A stretch of DNA of 64,000 nucleotides from Kwoniella dejecticola CBS 10117 (lineage: Eukaryota; Basidiomycota; Tremellomycetes; Tremellales; Cryptococcaceae), in assembly GCF_000512565.2 (NCBI RefSeq), contig NC_089304.1:2108001-2172000 (forward strand), read 5' to 3'. Positions 34,663-45,166 of this stretch are shown in pieces. Under the pieces are notes generated by a model that saw nothing but the letters and a program-made list of their open reading frames with translations, was not told the origin of the DNA and did not search any database. Every line of letters begins with the position of its first letter. The first letter of the stretch is position 1. Made by a program: the position numbers and the translations under genes.

Positions 34663-35315
34663 CTTGGACGATATTCTTCTCCGATACTAGGAATACCAAG
34701 TTGTATTGTCTATTTCGCGTTCAAATTTACAGTAATCAGTCAAGAGAATCCTGTCTCCGGCTGAGTAAACTTCCAAGCTCTTAAATCGGAGGTGGAAATA
34801 TGGGGCGTTCTGCTAGCACATCATGAGGTTGTCATCGACGAGCTTGACATAGAGATCAGGTGGATCTTCCTTTCATCTACTTGAGGGGTTGATAGCTCTG
34901 ATCGGCATCATCCGTCTGTAATCAAGGCAAATGAAAGGATCGTCAACTATTGTCAGACTTCATGCCAGATCACTCGAAGCCACGGACCGTGAGAAAATCT
35001 GGTACTTATAGGGAATGTCCATCTCAATGGATATGGAAGTCACGCCCATGGATGCAGCTATATTGGCTCGGCCTGATATTCGCCGCTCTCAAGCCTCGTA
35101 GATAGTATGCACCCAAATTTCTTGAAGGACAGATCATTTAGACGGGCCGTTATGCATTTCTGGCGACTGCCAGAGCAGAAATTGGGTGGACAGCGTTTTT
35201 GATGTCATATTTTACATGCTACTATAAAGAAGCAGACTACAACATGTGAGTCAAAGAGCCAATCCCCCAGAGATGTCCGATTCAATCGTGACTATCGGAC
35301 TCCACCATGGAATTT
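34663..35315. other. Intergenic between genes G and H
   Basis: 653 bases, no supported gene. It contains the G promoter; a clear TATA box was not found (a weak TTTAAGAG near 34780). Confidence 0.45.
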
Positions 35316-36080
35316 TCATTTCGCCTCGGTGATCTCCCAAACTGTTGAAGAATCATAGCAAGGTCAGCGAGCCAGATCGATCGGATCCCAGTCAGGATAC
35401 CGATGCCTACCTTGTTGGAACGTTGATGTCATATCCTGAGCACCTTCACCGCAGTTAGTCGTGATGAGGGCACGGTTATCAAGCTCCCTCGTCGCCTCTT
35501 GCGTGGCGTTGTAAGTCAAGCACCGCGTGGTGGTCCCATTGACCATCACGGAGATCCGCTTGTCTTTCTGATGCGTCCACCTAGATGATCAATTCGACGA
35601 TCAGCATGGGTTGAGTCTCCACCGCAAAAGTAATTAGGTAATACGTGCTGTCTCCCAGATGCAAATCTACAGTAGGTGACGGACTTGAACTCACTTCTGT
35701 GCAGGCTTCCCTTCATCTTTGGGTTTGATGGTGACTCGATCGTCTTTGCTAAGGTCCCCCGCATCCAAAGCATAGAACGGATAAGATGTGAGGTCTTCTG
35801 TTGACAGTATGACATCCGACTTTGTCTCCGGACTGAGGTCCCACTTCATGGGCAAGTACTGTACTTCATCACACGGGCCGACAGTCAGAGTGCCATGGGT
35901 CGTATAAACGTTCCAGGGTGAGTCTGGAACAAGCGCCCAGCCGGCTGGTGCGCTTGCCAGTACACAATAGTTAGTGACACCGTGCGGCCGAAGAATCACG
36001 GATTGGTCCGCCTGTTCTTCTTTCGCCCAAGTGGATGAGCCAATCAGGAAGGGAACGAGAACAGCAATGAAAAGCAACAT
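35316..36080 (-). CDS. Small secreted beta-trefoil-like protein, family member H
   Basis: Reading leftwards: 36080-35695, 35580-35411, 35341-35316; 193 residues. The signal peptide is MLLFIAVLVPFLIGSSTWA. The first repeat reads SVILRPHGVTNYCVL with LTVGPCDEV and PMKWDLSPETKSD. The F/G/H block (SYPFYALDAGDL, DRVTIKPKDE) follows. Exon 2 starts WTHQKDKRISVMVNGTTTRC with LITTNCGEGAQD and FQQ; the 26-nt terminal exon gives VWEITEAK and stop. G and H are near-duplicates around the intron 1 junction. The donor of intron 2 (GTAGGC) is the weakest in the family. Confidence 0.8.
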
Positions 36081-36779
36081 CTAATGTCGGTCACTATAGT
36101 TTCCCTTGTGAGTGATATTCAAGATGCTCGTAACTACTGGAAATCCTTCAGGATATCGAGTAACAAGCTGAATTGAAAGTCAAGTAGAGACAAGGACATA
36201 CCAGTAGCTTTTATCGGCTCGTCAGTACTTGTACTTATCCATCATCACCATATGCAGCCTGTCGATGGTAGGGCCGGACTGTAGCTTCAGTTGATCTCCC
36301 TTTCATATTCAAGGGCGGATATATCTGATTGGGATCATCCCTCCTAGAATTGATTTGCAATGAAAGGACACAGAGAGACACACAAATGGTCATGGGGCTC
36401 ATCGGACCTGTGCAGGCCGAACCGATGTAGGTCAATGATATCCGATGCAACGCCTTAGGCAAAGATAGTGATCAAGCAAAAAGATTCTGCCACTATGGAA
36501 TCGCCACGTGGTCGGCTTCTTCCTGTTCTTTCACGGTTATTATGAGGTTCGCTCTCAATGATCTTGATTTACCTGTTGATTTTTATTTTTTGCTGTCTCA
36601 ACATCATATTTTCGTCTACAAAAGGCCAGCTCGACGCACAAAAACCATCTCGCGGCTACGCGCGATAAAAGATCTGTCCTCTCATACAACCATACGGATT
36701 CAAAGCTCGTTTTGGACGCCCGCAATTGGATACTCCCCTTCCCTTCCTGTCTCAAGTGTGTTAGCATCAGTCGATAACG
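36081..36779. other. Intergenic between gene H and RNA15
   Basis: 699 bases forming the divergent upstream regions of both genes. The 86-codon ORF at 36542-36802 overlaps the RNA15 start and is not supported. Confidence 0.5.
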
Positions 36780-38722
36780 ATGGCACCGGGACAAGCGAGT
36801 AAAACAATCTTCGGTGAGTCGTTGATGACGATGTACAGGAAATATTTCCCAATTGTACTCATGTGATCTAGGTCTGATCTCCGTCCGATCAGATGATCTC
36901 GCGTTCGTTTGAGAACACTCAAGGCTGACTTTGTTTTCCCCCTTGTTAGTTGCAAATATCCCTTAGTAGGTCCCGAGCGTCCTCTTTATGCAGCGTCGCG
37001 GTTGGCGCTCTCGAATATGATACTAGGAATTCAATGAGATGTCGGAAGATAAGCTGACGAGTGGTATCTCAGCGATGTTTCCGAAGAGCAACTCGCCAAT
37101 ACCTTTTCAGAAGCGGGTCCAGTGAACAACGTCGAGTGAGTGAACAGTCTTTCATACAGCCTTTGGCTTTTCGTTCATGAATCACTCTTTCATTTGCTGC
37201 GTGCTGATATGGGACTATCTAGGATCAAGTTTGACCCGCAGACTGGGCGTTCGAAAGGATACGCGTTCGTCCAATTTTACGGTATGTCACCTCCATATCC
37301 TCGTTATCTTCTCAAGCTGTTCAACCGACACAAAACCTGCAGAAAGCCGTCCTCTGACTTGCTCATGACTGTCAGACGAAGCAACAGCGCTTTCAGCCGT
37401 AAGAAATCTGCAGGATGCGCCGGTAAACGGTCGTAATTTACGAGTAGAGCTGTCAACGGATGAACCTGGACCAAGGAGGGGAGGAAGGGGAAGTCGAGGT
37501 GGTGTACCTGGCCAACCTGGTGGACCAATCGGAAATGCTGGAGGGCCAGGTGGACCACCAGCAGGTGGACCTCCGGGAGGGTATGGCAGACCTCAGCATG
37601 ATGATGGACCACCAAGAGGATATGACCAGGGATTCCCCGGGTCAGGAGGACGAGGAGGACCTCCCCCGCCTTCGCAAGTGAACCGAGTAGATCTTAACGC
37701 TTTGCCTGAGGGGTCACCTGTTCCTCCTGGATCAAATGCAACGGACAGTATAAGTAAGACACTTGCGGCTGTCACGCCTGGTCAGATGCAGGATGTCATG
37801 GCCAGTATGAAGGTGAGTAGGCCGTCCTCATCATTTCATATGTTCACGAACCACCTACCACTTTGGACCACTCTGCTTCACTACGTTGTATCAAGACGAT
37901 CACAATGGGGTAAGCGCTGATTCCAACTTGTTCATAGTCATTGATAACTACCAATCCCGAACAAGCAAGACAGCTCCTCACCTCAAAACCCCAACTCGCA
38001 TACGCCTTGTTCCAAGCAATGCTATTGATGAACATCGTAGATCCCTCTGTACTTCAGGTCAGCTATTCCACTGCTGTCCTCTTCAAACGCCTTCAGCTGA
38101 TACAAACTCGCTCGAATAGCGTATTCAGCCCCTATCAGCCGCCGCCGCCCCTCCTCCAGCATCCAACTTCGCTCCTCCCCCTCAACAAAACTCTTACTCG
38201 GCCTACCCTCCGTCGAACGGCGGTCCACCTTCCAATTATCCTCCATATCCACCCGCAAACGCTCAACCCCCTGCTGCAGGAGGAGGAGGAGGATACAACA
38301 GACCACCACCTGCTCAAGTTGGATACAACCCTCCTCCCCAATCTGGATATGGTGCACCACCACCTCAAGCAGGTTATGGTACGCCTGCCCCAGCACCGCC
38401 TGCTAGCGGTATGGCATCTCTACCGCCTAGTGCTCAGCAGGCTCTGGCTACTTTACCAGAAGATCAACAGGTGAGTCAGCGTCTTATGAATCGTGACAGC
38501 GTGTGTTAGCTGATAAGAATGTCCGCCGGTTCAGCAAATGCTCTTGCAAGTGCTGCAACTTACGCCTGATCAGATCAGCGCTCTGGATGCTACGCAGAAA
38601 GCGTCGATCATGCAATTGGTCAGTTCGCTGTCTTCTCGTATGGCTAAGAAAGGTCCTCAGCTGATTCGTTCTTGATATTCAGAGACAACAATTCCTCGGC
38701 GCCGCAGCATGATTGTGAGAGA
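36780..38722 (+). CDS. RNA15: Cleavage stimulation factor 64 kDa subunit / Rna15 homologue
   Basis: Binds the GU-rich downstream element in pre-mRNA 3'-end cleavage and polyadenylation. Nine exons: 36780-36813, 36950-36965, 37073-37135, 37223-37281, 37376-37812, 37938-38057, 38120-38470, 38535-38618, 38693-38722; 397 residues. The RRM is spread over five exons: RNP2 IFVANIPY is assembled from exons 1-2 (exon 2 only 16 nt) and RNP1 is RSKGYAFVQFY. A Gly/Arg/Pro-rich linker follows, then the hinge helix TTNPEQARQLLTSKPQLAYALFQ that binds CstF-77/Rna14, a Pro/Gln/Gly/Tyr-rich region, and the compact C-terminal domain QMLLQVLQLTPDQISALDATQ ending RQQFLGAAA, complete with its own short last exon. 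Domain order is exactly that of CstF-64. Confidence 0.94.
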
Positions 38723-38952
38723 AGGAATTGGAATGGCGTATAGCAGACATCGGAAGGAAGACCAAAGACTGAAACGTTGAAGCGCAACGCAAAACCATCG
38801 CAGGCTCGTCATAGTCATGTAGAGTCATGATGCATCCCATCGAACATGTCACGCTGTATACGTATACGATACTTCATATGATCTTATCGCGTCTCATCAT
38901 GTCAATCGCACTTAATACTAGGCTACCTGACTCTCTGACCTCTTTTCACGCA

Positions 38953-40646
38953 CTATGACTGGTCATCGTCGATCTCTTCAATCGAAGCAGCTTGTCTACT
39001 CCTCAATTCAGCAGTTGACGCAGGGTTCGGGGTGATTTCTGCACCTGTAGCACCAGCCTCTGTGGGACTTCCTGCTGATCCTGAGGGAGGTTCGCCCGCA
39101 CCAGCCGCTTTGCTGAAATCCTCAATGGAGTCTTCGCGTGCCGCAGTAGCCGGTGGGGATGATTTCGATTTCTTGTTCGCGGATGATTTGGCGCCGGGAG
39201 CCTTCTTCTTGAGCTTCTTCTTGGGTTCGTCGTATGCCCATCCGGGTCTGAAGGAGTCGAACTGGTTGTGCGGCATAGTATGTTAGCTTTTTCCCGGATT
39301 CCTTGTAAGGAGAAACGAGGTCAGGGGATGTTGTAAGAAACAGGATGAATGAAGCGAGATTCGATTTCACAGGACAGGATAATATGGGATAGGATGAAAC
39401 ATGATAGGATATGTTACACACACACCCTAGAAACGTTTGGCTTGGAGAAAAGAAGAGAAAATGGGATGCGGGCGGGACAACTCACAAATCCAACATCTTC
39501 GAACAAATTCGGATATATCCAAATAGCCCTCTTCATACTGAGTACCGTGATACACCAAAAGATCAACCTGACTATAGCTAACACAATGAACAATCCCACA
39601 AGGATGAGGACCCCGATGGAGAGGTACCAGACGCCGATCCGGAGTTTGATAGGCCAGAGGGGGAACATGACACCGGCTAACATGATGACGACCATGGCGG
39701 CGCCGCCTAGGATTGTGTAGAGGGGTGAACCGTCGTAGAACCATGTGTAGTATGAGGGCTCGTCGAAGGCCTGTTGTGGGGAAAGTTGGAGGGTCTTGGG
39801 TGTTCCTGCGGGAGGAGGGACGGCGGGGACGGGTCGATCGGTTTTGAGGAAGAATGCACTACAGGATGGTGTCGAAAGGGTGTCAGTACAATCTAATTCA
39901 CTCCAGTCGGGCATGATCCAAGGTCAGAGACAGGGGGATGTCTGCGCTTAACAAGATGCAGTGGAGTAAAAGTGTGATTGTGATCTGAGGCTGGGAAAGG
40001 GGAGTATAGCTTTTGCTTTCGCTCGGAGAGTCACTTCTCTACTCCCCCATCGGTCCCACTAGACTCACTGAGGTAATAGTTTGACCATCAACGCTTTCGC
40101 TTCCTCTTCAGTCTCGAGCTTGGGCACTTTCTTGAGTTTCTGATATTGCGGTGAGAGTAGAGTACGAATGGCCGTTTTGCCTATCATCATGATACAGGCG
40201 CATTAGTCCAATCAGTCAGTTCCGTTTGACAAGTCGGAGGGGATAGTGGACGCTGTACAGGAGGCTTTATACCATCATAATGCGGTGAGGCTAACAAGAT
40301 GCCGCGAGTGGACTTCACTCACCTTTGAAGTAATCAACCCTCTTCCCATTCAGTATACCTCTCCTCACTTTCGGACCGTGTTTCCCCCTTAAGAACTCCA
40401 CGACATTCTTCAGTTCTGGATCGGCCTGCAAGCCGAGCTCAAACATCAGCATCCGTCAGTCACCCGTCAAGCTCCCTCAGTATGAAAGCCCATCGACGGG
40501 ATGTTGAGGTGTATCAGATGCACTGACCCGTTTTCTGCGAGAACGACAGCACACAATTAGTACTCATCGATTGAACGTGAAACGCATTGAGAAAGAGAGA
40601 CGCACTGAGCTTCTACTACTGGAGTAGCATCTGCTGGGCCTGCCAT
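38953..40646 (-). CDS. SEC62: ER translocation protein Sec62
   Basis: Post-translational import partner of the Sec61 channel, and ER-phagy receptor in some fungi and animals. Six exons reading leftwards: 40646-40606, 40534-40528, 40425-40323, 40180-40069, 39858-39486, 39261-38953; 314 residues. The N-terminal cytosolic domain reads VVEFLRGKHGPKVRRGILNG then RVDYFKGKTAIRTLL, followed by two close membrane helices (LYTILGGAAMVVIMLAGVMF and LIGV..LFIVLAIVRLIFW) and WIYPNLFEDVGF, typical of Sec62. The Lys-rich and then acidic tail may bind Sec63 or ribosomes. Exon 2 is a 7-nt microexon, AAAACGG, required to keep frame between exons 1 and 3. It converges on RNA15 with 230 bases between stops. Confidence 0.93.
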
Positions 40647-40978
40647 GATGGAGGATAGATCTGATCGTTTTGTTGAGTGAAGTTCAGAAAGAGATGAGAA
40701 GAAGAAAGGAATTACGAAGATGTGAATGGGTGGATGTGGATTGTTCGGTTGTCGCGTTGGCGGAGGGATTAATTGGATCCACATGTACTCGAGTAATTTA
40801 CACACGCTGTCTTCGATATATCCCCTTCAATAAAGTATGCAAGCCTTGAATCAACATCGAACCGCATGCATTATGATAGTGATGGGTCCATATCCCAAGC
40901 TACTTGATGGATGAGTGGAAAGTATGCATATGCTATGGATGAAGTATCGTATGTATGGTGCTATGATTGAGCCAAAAA
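40647..40978. other. Intergenic between SEC62 start and SHY1 stop
   Basis: 332 bases holding the SEC62 promoter and SHY1 3' UTR. Nothing else seen. Confidence 0.5.
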
Positions 40979-42222
40979 TCACAATCTCGGTCTTGTATTC
41001 TTAGGCGCCTTTCTACCCCTCGTCAAGACATAGGCCAACATGACGGTAGTCGAAGCTGAGAGAGATAGCCTGTAGCAGTGATGTATCCAATCAGCAAGGT
41101 TGAGAGATCATCTCACAGACCGTACTCACCAGATACCGGCGTATTGGGCATGTTGATTCCTCAACTCCACATGAGGAGGTCTGCCCACAGGTACACCCTG
41201 GTTCATTAGCATCGTATACGATACGTCGGGTTCTGTTCCATGAGAGAGCATCATCATCATCATCATCAAAATCAGCCGATAGTCAAACACTTCAACACAA
41301 GGTCAAATGATGCGCCGACTCACCCTCAATGGCGTCAACCAAGACAGGCTGAACACCCCTCTTCTCACCTCCGGCCCAGGCAGTCATCCCAACCAGATCT
41401 TTCCAGAACCACTCGTTCGTCAAGGGTCTGTTCTCGGGGGTGAAGAAAGTCTTCTCTCCTTGCTTGGTCAACATCCCTTCGATCTCATACGTCTTGCCAT
41501 CACCTGTCATCCCATCCTCGGTCAGGCCAGGAACAGCCTGTCGTTTCTCCCGGATCGCAGTCGCTCTTGTGGTAGTGATAAAACCTCGATTCACGAGGAT
41601 CATCGATCCTGATTCCCTGCGAAAGGGAAGGATGAGGTGATACCCCGGGAAGCCATCTTTGGTCTGTGGGCCTTGGAGAATCGCTGGGCCTTCGAATTGG
41701 CCTCGGAGGATTACTCGTCGGAACGAGAATTCAGGTAAAGCTGATAAGCTGGATGAAATCGTATATTAGCAGCATGTCTCTCTCTCTCTCTCTATACATT
41801 GGTTCTCAGAGCAGAGAGATCATCAAAAGAGACTATATGCGATGAGAGCAGGGAGTTGGGCATGACGACGTCACTGGCGTTTGGTAGGCGACTCACTTGA
41901 TATTGTCAGGCAATAACATGGGTTTCTTCTGTAAATTCCGATCGACCTCTTCAATGAGATTCAACTTCCATTGTAATCTTTTCAATTGCCATACACCCAG
42001 GAACCCAGTAAGAATGGGGACACATATCAGGACTAGTGTTGTGGGTCTGAACAAATTGGATCGAACGCTCGATCGGGTGGTATACCTCGGAATGGTGGTG
42101 GCGGACGAAGATGAAGACGAGGTGGAGGTGGTGTTGAATCTGACAGGTATACGACGAGGACATGTCGAGGACTGTTGCAGTACAGCCTGCCGCAAGGGCG
42201 CTAAGAAGGCGGGTCTGGACAT
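40979..42222 (-). CDS. SHY1: SURF1/Shy1 cytochrome c oxidase assembly protein
   Basis: Inner-membrane mitochondrial protein that helps haem insertion into Cox1. Four exons reading leftwards: 42222-41897, 41748-41324, 41232-41130, 41069-40979; 314 residues. The start MSRPAFLAPLRQAVLQQSS followed by RRIPVRF is an Arg-rich presequence; the frame also offers ATGs at 42306 and 42345. Then TM1 (LVLICVPILTGFLGVWQLKR), FRRVILRGQF, the loop with ILVNRGFI that typifies SURF1, EKTFFTPENRPLTNEWFWKDL, and HVELRNQHAQYAGIWLSLSASTTVMLAY forming TM2. Introns carry harmless microsatellites: (CAT)6 at 41249-41266 and a TC tract near 41776. It shares a 217-bp divergent promoter with the STN1-like gene. Confidence 0.93.
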
Positions 42223-42439
42223 GTCGATGGGCCTGCGTAGGGATGAGAGTAAGAGACCAGATGATGAAAGAGACGATGATGAGTGAGAAAGAAGTTGGAA
42301 TCTCATATGGTTCCGAAAAGCAGAAAATCCAGTCAACTGCACCAAAAATCAAATGTAAACAAATCATAATCGTTCTCACTCTTACTCCTACTCCATCCAC
42401 CAATCATATATACTCAACAATGTCAATATAGCAGCCCGT

Positions 42440-44757
42440 ATGAACGCCGCCGTGACTCCCAAACGGGGGATAACGACCCAACAATTCAAGTATAATCATG
42501 CATCCAGCTCAAAGGTCACGCTGGATCACCTACCTCCCCTTCATACCCTCATCGGCTGGTCCCATCGTCCTCAAGCTATAGCGAAATGCTTCATCAGCGA
42601 TGTCTACAAGATGCAAACGCTGGCAAATCATGGTACTGAGGGTATGATGTATGCTTCGAGGGGTGAGTGGGTGATTTCTAAACGCTGTTTTGGTAACACG
42701 TATCACTCGTTCTCCAGCTGTTTCAATCTGTCTTAGCAATGTCCTGGTCGTCTGCATGATACAAGCTGACACTCTGTTCGTGAGCTAGACGTGTTTCTGC
42801 TCAACCAATATCCTTGTAGGATGGTAGAGATAGTAGCTTGGGTAGCAGGTGTCGATCACAAAGACACATCAATGACTGTGACCTGTACGTATCGCGAGAT
42901 TCTTTTGTCTTTCTCCTGGCCTGTAACCTGTCCTTCAAGCTGATATTGAAAGCTCAGTGGACGACGGTGACGGAGAACATGTCCTGCCTACTCTCATTCG
43001 CCTTCATCCGGTCCCCTCGTTGGCGCATCCTCATACCTCAGTCTCAAAATCGGTCATCGAGCCCAAACCTGCCGCTCAGACATTCGCTACAGCATCCGAG
43101 CGCAGAATCGCGAAACGCAAAGCTACAGAGGAGGCTCTAGCATCCGAACGAGCTCAAAAGGCCAAATGGAGCTCGACCAAGCGATTCCAGACGAAGGATA
43201 TCCGAGTAGGAGATACTGTTAGGATCGTTGGTAAGGTGGACGAATGGATGAGGAGGAAAGCCGATGGGAGTTCTGAATGGGTCAGGCAGGTCGTTGTGGA
43301 TGAGAACGCTGGAGGGTCGATCTGTACGTTTGCCCTCTTTCAATTCCCCCATACTTGATGGATCTCTGGGACGAGTTCACGCTGAGCGAGATCATCTTTT
43401 CAGGCGCCGTTGATCCTGAGGAACAGTATATCCACACTGCTCAAGTGCTTAAACTCCATCAAGGTTTATACGCTCGCCCATTCGTGTTACCTGATCTGAC
43501 CGTTCCTAACAAGAGCTTACCGCCAACTCCCACGAAGAACGGCATAAATGCAATCGCAAGTGCAGCTTTGAGGGCCTCGGATAGCTTGGGTATGACACTT
43601 ACCAGCGAGGCAGCCAGTGAACTCAGCATGATTGAAGCTGAACCAGAGGTGAGTGCCTCTTTGCATCGCCATGTGGAAACGATACTCACGGATATGATCG
43701 TTCTGAATAGTTGCGCGACCCTACCAAACTCCGGTCATCCCAATTGACAGATCGTACTTTCCGACAATACATGCTAGATCACATGACTCAAGAGACTGTT
43801 CGATCGGTATTACAGCTCACCGAAATCTCTCAAGCGGCATTGAGAAAGGGATTAGAAATGCTCTTTCCCGAGTATCGTCCACAGGTTTTAACAAATTCTA
43901 GTAGAAATACAAGATCGCGGAATGGTCTAGGTGTCTTCCAGCCAAGTACAAAAATCAACTCTCAAGTCAAGTCAAATGGGCATGTCATAGAGAACGGCGG
44001 CGGACAGGCTACCCCTACTCAGAAACACTTCATCGCCAGGTCCAAGCGGTCCACGCCAACGCCGACACGCTCATCTGAGCCTCCGCTCACAGTCGACGCA
44101 ATCATACTGCAAGCATTCACACCTGTGTCTGTATCCGGCAACGAACGTCTTCGCACGTTAGCAAGGTTGGTCGTCGAAAATGAAATTAGGAAAGATGGAC
44201 GCCGACGACGAAGAAGGATACGCGACGGTACAGCTACCAAAAAGGATCTCATAGTCGAATCTGAGCGGAAAGAAGGTCGATCACTGGACGTTATGGTGGA
44301 GAAAGAAGTCCAGAAGAAGATTGAAAGATTGGTGCATTGGGCTATCAGAGCAATATCGGAAGAAGGATCACTTGTTCAGATTACTTTACCGCACTTTGCA
44401 TGTAAGCCAGGGACCAGAGGAAAAGGAGCAGGGGAGGTAGTTGGATGTGAATATGGGTATTTACCATTACCTGCTCAACTGTTATTCCCACTTTGCATAC
44501 CCCATTTAACAGCTGAGAGGGATCTAAGGAAGAATACAATTAGAAGGAAAGGTGATCCGAAGTCTAAGAATGGTATGACGGTGGATGAGCTCACGGCAGC
44601 GTTCAGGAGCTGGGGAACGGAAGGGCGATGGGAGAGGTTGGGGGATTGGATTGTGGAAGATGCGCTTGAATGGGGGTTGAATAAAGGTTTCTTGAGGAAG
44701 GAGGGGATTGGATATTGGTTGAACGAAGATTATGACCACGCCTGTGAACACGGGTAA
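42440..44757 (+). CDS. STN1: OB-fold protein, CST-complex subunit Stn1-like
   Basis: Stn1 with Ten1 binds telomeric single-stranded DNA and limits telomerase. Five exons: 42440-42662, 42789-42884, 42958-43323, 43404-43648, 43711-44757; 658 residues. The OB-fold is assembled across introns: RDVFLLNQYPCRMVEIVAWV, AGVDHKDTSMTVTLDDGDGE, then KDIRVGDTVRIVGKVDEWM. The LDDGDG strand after a VxGVV-like strand is the Stn1 pattern. The C-terminal 350 residues look like the paired winged-helix region (LSSSQLTDRTFRQYMLDHM-like segments) but a Ser/Thr-rich linker separates them. The intron 1 acceptor (42787-42788) was chosen because every other AG gives a stop or wrong frame. Alternative: another OB-fold replication protein; sequence alone cannot exclude this. 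Confidence 0.72.
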
Positions 44758-45166
44758 CGACGATGTTATGATTTCATCTTATGTGAGGCTCCTTGTGGCC
44801 TTGCAGTATATCCCCCAAGTGTATGTAGTAGTAGTCATTCAATTATGTGTTGTAGTATGAACTTGATAACATGATGATATAGAGGTATGGATGGATGGAT
44901 AATTTGCCTCCACTTGAAACATCCTCAAATGACCACATCCATCGTCATCCAACTCTATTCACTATTCACTTTGTCTTCCTTTATACTTCATCGCCACCTG
45001 AACAAAACTATCCAGCCATCAACCTGCCCTCGTAAACATTCAGAGCCATAGCCAGATCATCTTTGTTCTCCGCAGCAGAAACAACGGTAGCTACCATCAC
45101 TCGGTACCAGAATTTCCACCTTCCCACCTGCGACCGAAGTCATCCATTCCTCATTCCGCGCACAAC
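44758..45166. other. Intergenic STN1 - GGPP synthase
   Basis: 409 bases, no supported gene. Confidence 0.5.

Noticed and set aside
41249..41266. (CAT)6 in SHY1
   Set aside because: It is an intronic microsatellite with no coding effect.
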